This document shows, one piece after another, positions 60,877-64,000 of a DNA stretch of 64,000 bases. A program made the position numbers and the translations under genes. Origin of the DNA: Pseudideonella sakaiensis (GTDB lineage: Bacteria; Pseudomonadota; Gammaproteobacteria; Burkholderiales; Burkholderiaceae_C); NCBI RefSeq assembly GCF_001293525.1, contig NZ_BBYR01000076.1:1-64000 (forward strand), read 5' to 3'. Position 1 is the first letter of the stretch; each line of letters begins with the position of its first letter. Below the pieces are notes generated by a model. That model was not told where the DNA came from, searched no databases, and saw only the letters and a program-made list of their open reading frames with translations.

Positions 60877-63735
60877 TCACTTGGTGAGGACGAAGCCCTT
60901 CAGCTTGCCGAAGGCCTGGTCGAGCAGGGCCTTGAGCTGCTCCTGGTGCAGGTGGGCATAGCCGACCGCCGGCGACGCCGAGGCCGGGCGGCCGGCGTAG
61001 CCGAGGCGCTGGCCGTCGAGCATGTTCTCGTGCACGTAGTGCTGCACGAAGAACCAGGCGCCCTGGTTCTGCGGCTCGTCCTGGCACCAGACGATGTCGG
61101 TGGCGTTCGGGTACCTGCGCAGCTCGGCGGCGAAGGCCTTGTGCGGGAAGGGATAGAGCTGCTCGACACGGATGATCGCGGTGTCGGCGGTCTTCTTCTC
61201 GTCGCGGCGCTTGACCAGGTCGTAGTAAACCTTGCCGGAGCAGGCGATCACGCGCTTGACCTTCTCCGCCACCAGCTCGGTCGAGGTCTCGCCGATCACG
61301 GTGCGGAACTCGCCGCGCGTGAACTCGGACAGCGGCGAGGTCGCGTCCTTGTTGCGCAGCAGCGACTTCGGCGTCATCAGCACCAGCGGCTTGCGGAACA
61401 TGCGCACCATCTGCCGCCGCAGCACGTGGAAGATCTGGCTCGCCGAGGTCGGCTGCACGATCTGCATGTTGTTGTCGGCGGCCAGCTGCATGAAGCGCTC
61501 GAGGCGCGCCGAGCTGTGCTCCGGGCCCTGGCCCTCGTAGCCGTGCGGCAGCATCAGCGTGATGCCGTTGGCCCGGCCCCACTTGACCTCGCCGGACGCG
61601 ATGAACTGGTCGATCACGACCTGGGCGCCGTTGGCGAAGTCGCCGAACTGGGCCTCCCAGATCGTCAGCGTGTTCGGCTCGGCCGACGCATAGCCGTACT
61701 CGAAGCCGAGCACCGCCTCTTCCGACAGGATCGAGTCGATCACGACGAAGGGGGCCTGGTTGTCGGCCACGTTCTCCAGCGGCACGTAGGTGCCGGTGTC
61801 GAACTTCTCGCGGTTCTGGTCGTGCAGCACCGCGTGGCGGTGCGTGAAGGTGCCGCGCCCGCAGTCCTCGCCGGACAGGCGCACGCCGTAGCCGCTGGCG
61901 ACGAGCGACGCGAAGGCCAGGTGCTCGCCCATGCCCCAGTCGACGTTGATCTCGCCGCGGCCCATCGCCGCGCGGTCGGCGATCACCTTCTCCACCAGCG
62001 GGTGCACCTTGAAGTTCGAGGGCACGGTGGTGATGCGCTCGGCGAGGCGCTTGATCTCGGCCAGCGGCAGCGCGGTGTCGGCCGCGTCGGTCCACTTCTT
62101 GCCGAGGAAGGGCGACCAGTCGACCGCGTACTTGCTCTTGTAGTTGGTCAGCACCGGGTCGATGGTGTGCTTGCCCGCATCCATCGCGGCGCGGAACTCC
62201 TTGACCATCGCGTCCGGGCCATCGGCGGGCAGCACACCCTGGGCCACCAGCTTGTCGCCGTACAGGCGCCGGGTGCCCGGGTGCTGGCCGATCTTCTTGT
62301 ACATCAGCGGCTGCGTCAGCGCCGGCGTGTCCTGCTCGTTGTGGCCCAGCTTGCGGAAGCAGACGATGTCGAGGACGACGTCCTTGTTGAACTCCTGGCG
62401 GTAGTCCAGGCAGAGCTGGGTCGCGAAGATCACCGCCTCGGGGTCGTCGCCGTTCACGTGCAGCACCGGGGCCTCGATCATCTTGACGACGTCGGTGCAG
62501 TACAGCGTGGAGCGCGAGTCGCGCGGATCGCTGGTGGTGAAGCCGATCTGGTTGTTGATGACGACGTGGACCGTGCCGCCGGTGTAGTAGCCGCGGGTCT
62601 GGGCCAGCGCCAGCGTCTCCATCACCACGCCCTGGCCGGCGAAGGCGGCGTCGCCGTGCACCTGGATTGGCAGCACGGAGTCGCCTTCCTTGTCGCCGCG
62701 GCGGTCCAGCCGCGCCTTGACCGAGCCTTCGACGACCGGGTTCACGATCTCGAGGTGCGAGGGGTTGAAGGCCAGGCTCAGGTGCACCGGGCCGCCGGCC
62801 GTCGAGACGTCGCTCGAGAAGCCCTGGTGGTACTTCACGTCACCCGAGGGCAGGCTTTCCGGCGCGGTGTGGTCGAACTCGGAAAACAGGTCCTTCGGCG
62901 ACTTGCCGAGCGTGTTCACCAGCACGTTCAGGCGGCCGCGGTGGGCCATGCCGATGACGATCTCCTGCACGCCGCTCTGGCCGCCGCGCTGCACCAGCTC
63001 GTCCATCGCGGCGATGAAGCTCTCGCCGCCTTCGAGCGAGAAGCGCTTCTGGCCGACGTACTTGGTGTGCAGGTAGCGCTCCAGGCCCTCGGCCGCCGTC
63101 AGGCGGTTCAGGATGTGCGTCTTCTTCTCGTTCGAGAAGACGGCGCGCGCCCGGCTGCTTTCGAGGCGCTGCTGCCACCAGCGCTTCTCGCCCGGGTCGG
63201 TGATGTGCATGTACTCGGCGCCGATCGAGCCGCAGTAGGTCTCGCGCAGCGCCTGCACGATCTCGCGCAGCGTCATGTGCTCCGCGGTCGTGAAGTAGGT
63301 GTTGGTCGCGCTGAACGAGATGTCCATGTCGGACTCGCTCAGGTCGTAGAAGGCCGGCTCCAGCTCGGGAATCTTCGGCCGCTCCTGGCGCTTCAGCGGG
63401 TCCAGGTCGGCCCAGCGCGAGCCGAGGAAGCGGTAGGCGGCGATCAGCGACTGGACATGCACCTGCTTGCGCGCGACCGCCAGGTCGGCGCTGCTGGCCT
63501 TGTTGCCGAAGGCGTTCGCCTTGGCACGCTGCGCGAAGGATTCGACGATCGGCGCGTGGGCGACGTCGCGGCTGTCGCTGCCGTCGACCGCCGGCACGTG
63601 CTGCAGGGCGTCGAAATAGGCGCGCCAGTTGTCGGGAACCGAGCCGGGATTGTCGAGGTAGGCCTCGTACATCTCCTCGACATAGGGCGCGTTGCCCCCG
63701 AACAGGTACGAGTTCGACCTGTACTCTTGCATCAT
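60877..63735 (-). CDS. sucA: 2-oxoglutarate dehydrogenase E1 component
   Basis: Thiamine-diphosphate decarboxylase of the TCA cycle. The protein has 952 residues. The N-terminal motif [20 protein letters not shown] binds the E2 partner. GGVQ-type region [19 protein letters not shown] and the ThDP/Mg block [18 protein letters not shown] follow. The C-terminal part includes [20 protein letters not shown]. Two adjacent ATG codons (63735, 63732) follow GAGGTGAG; I take the first. The leader shows conserved-looking RNA structure and an extended -10 promoter. It heads the operon sucA-sucB-lpdA-zapE-secreted protein. Confidence 0.97.
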   Translation of the reverse strand: MMQEYRSNSYLFGGNAPYVEEMYEAYLDNPGSVPDNWRAYFDALQHVPAVDGSDSRDVAHAPIVESFAQRAKANAFGNKASSADLAVARKQVHVQSLIAAYRFLGSRWADLDPLKRQERPKIPELEPAFYDLSESDMDISFSATNTYFTTAEHMTLREIVQALRETYCGSIGAEYMHITDPGEKRWWQQRLESSRARAVFSNEKKTHILNRLTAAEGLERYLHTKYVGQKRFSLEGGESFIAAMDELVQRGGQSGVQEIVIGMAHRGRLNVLVNTLGKSPKDLFSEFDHTAPESLPSGDVKYHQGFSSDVSTAGGPVHLSLAFNPSHLEIVNPVVEGSVKARLDRRGDKEGDSVLPIQVHGDAAFAGQGVVMETLALAQTRGYYTGGTVHVVINNQIGFTTSDPRDSRSTLYCTDVVKMIEAPVLHVNGDDPEAVIFATQLCLDYRQEFNKDVVLDIVCFRKLGHNEQDTPALTQPLMYKKIGQHPGTRRLYGDKLVAQGVLPADGPDAMVKEFRAAMDAGKHTIDPVLTNYKSKYAVDWSPFLGKKWTDAADTALPLAEIKRLAERITTVPSNFKVHPLVEKVIADRAAMGRGEINVDWGMGEHLAFASLVASGYGVRLSGEDCGRGTFTHRHAVLHDQNREKFDTGTYVPLENVADNQAPFVVIDSILSEEAVLGFEYGYASAEPNTLTIWEAQFGDFANGAQVVIDQFIASGEVKWGRANGITLMLPHGYEGQGPEHSSARLERFMQLAADNNMQIVQPTSASQIFHVLRRQMVRMFRKPLVLMTPKSLLRNKDATSPLSEFTRGEFRTVIGETSTELVAEKVKRVIACSGKVYYDLVKRRDEKKTADTAIIRVEQLYPFPHKAFAAELRRYPNATDIVWCQDEPQNQGAWFFVQHYVHENMLDGQRLGYAGRPASASPAVGYAHLHQEQLKALLDQAFGKLKGFVLTK

Positions 63736-63868
63736 TTCGCTCACCTCTTCCGCCGGTTTCCAGCGTGACAGTGGGTTCAGACAACCTTCCGCGGCTCGGC
63801 TTGACCGGTTGGCGGATTGCGACCCGCCTTTACTCTGTTGCCAGAAAAGGGGACGGGAAGGACCAGAG
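63736..63868 (-). ncRNA. sucA leader RNA (candidate sucA RNA motif)
   Basis: The 5' leader of sucA on the minus strand folds into several local elements. One is the stem GGCGG/CCGCC (plus 63824-63828 with 63811-63815). The next is a helix AACC/GGTT (63807-63810 with 63783-63786). The last is a hairpin CGCTGG-AAA-CCGGCG (63765-63751) that ends directly against the ribosome binding site. A conserved structured RNA named the sucA motif is known from Burkholderiales sucA leaders and is proposed to regulate translation. Location and host fit. I cannot run the covariance model here. Confidence 0.6.
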
Positions 63869-63874
63869 GCGCGC

Positions 63875-63883
63875 ACTGTAGCA
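63875..63883 (-). promoter_or_regulatory. Extended -10 promoter of the suc operon
   Basis: The minus strand reads TGCTACAGT, an extended -10, with TTGTCA 12 bp further upstream (too close for a normal -35). Predicted start is near 63868, giving a leader of about 130 nt. The remaining sequence to the window edge (63884-64000) contains no recognisable gene. Confidence 0.5.
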
Positions 63884-64000
63884 CCGCCCCCGTGACAAAA
63901 GCCGCCGGTGTTGGTTTGCATCCACGCCGAATCACCGCGAATTCGCACCGCGCCGGGGCGCGCCTCCCCGAAACGGGTCGCCGTCGCGGAATCGGCGGGT

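Noticed and set aside
60946-63768. A 940-codon open frame antisense to sucA
   Set aside because: It mirrors the codon bias of sucA (His/Val/Ala-rich reverse-complement pattern) and has no homology that I recognise.

Overview
This window is a GC-rich (roughly 70% G+C by eye) chromosomal segment of a betaproteobacterium. The gene orders suggest Burkholderiales, probably near the Rubrivivax/Leptothrix/Methylibium group. The diagnostic orders are rpsB-tsf-pyrH-frr-uppS-cdsA-dxr-rseP-bamA-skp-lpxD-fabZ-lpxA-lpxB-rnhB; ndk-rlmN-pilW-rodZ-ispG-hisS-yfgM-bamB-der-hfq-hflX-hflK-hflC-DUF2065-hisZ-purA; and sucA-sucB-lpdA-zapE with a leader of the kind known for Burkholderiales sucA. Genus assignment is inference. 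I see no insertion sequence, prophage, integrase, CRISPR array, toxin-antitoxin or defence gene. It reads as uninterrupted core genome.

Layout. 1-3.0 kb: the 5' part of prpE (minus), a divergent NlpC/P60 peptidase and moaA. 3.0-7.9 kb: argG and ppsA (minus), with the PEP-synthase regulator ppsR divergent from ppsA. 7.9-23.1 kb: one tightly packed minus-strand run transcribed from rpsB towards a SpoU-type methyltransferase. It covers translation factors, UMP kinase, isoprenoid and phospholipid precursors, outer-membrane assembly and lipid A synthesis. 23.4-27.7 kb: a plus-strand group of amidase, DadA-like oxidoreductase and bifunctional NAD(P)HX repair enzyme. 27.8-30.2 kb: rnr (minus) and a divergent tRNA-Leu(CAG). 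30.4-47.3 kb: the long minus-strand ndk-to-purA run. It combines RNA modification, pilus and cell-shape proteins, isoprenoid synthesis, histidyl-tRNA synthesis, BamB, the Der and HflX GTPases, Hfq, the HflKC membrane complex and purine synthesis. 47.4-51.8 kb: rluD, scpB and rluB. 51.9-56.1 kb: bamD (plus), a DinG/YoaA-type helicase with a DUF465 gene (minus) and a PP2C phosphatase (plus). 56.1-64 kb: the 2-oxoglutarate dehydrogenase operon sucA-sucB-lpdA, followed by zapE and an uncharacterised secreted protein.

Three of the Bam components (BamA, BamB, BamD), Skp, RseP, LpxA/B/D and FabZ make this largely an envelope-biogenesis segment. It is interleaved with translation genes, so envelope and ribosome supply are probably co-regulated.

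The most interesting signals are non-coding. They are a predicted three-way-junction RNA in the rpsB leader, the sucA leader RNA, a G9 tract lying in both rluD codons 8-10 and the bamD promoter, a recurrent -10/CCCGG promoter block, and an 8-bp dyad between prpE and the NlpC gene. I found no convincing new multi-gene system. Many starts are GTG or TTG; I assigned them by overlap with the upstream stop codon and by ribosome binding sites.
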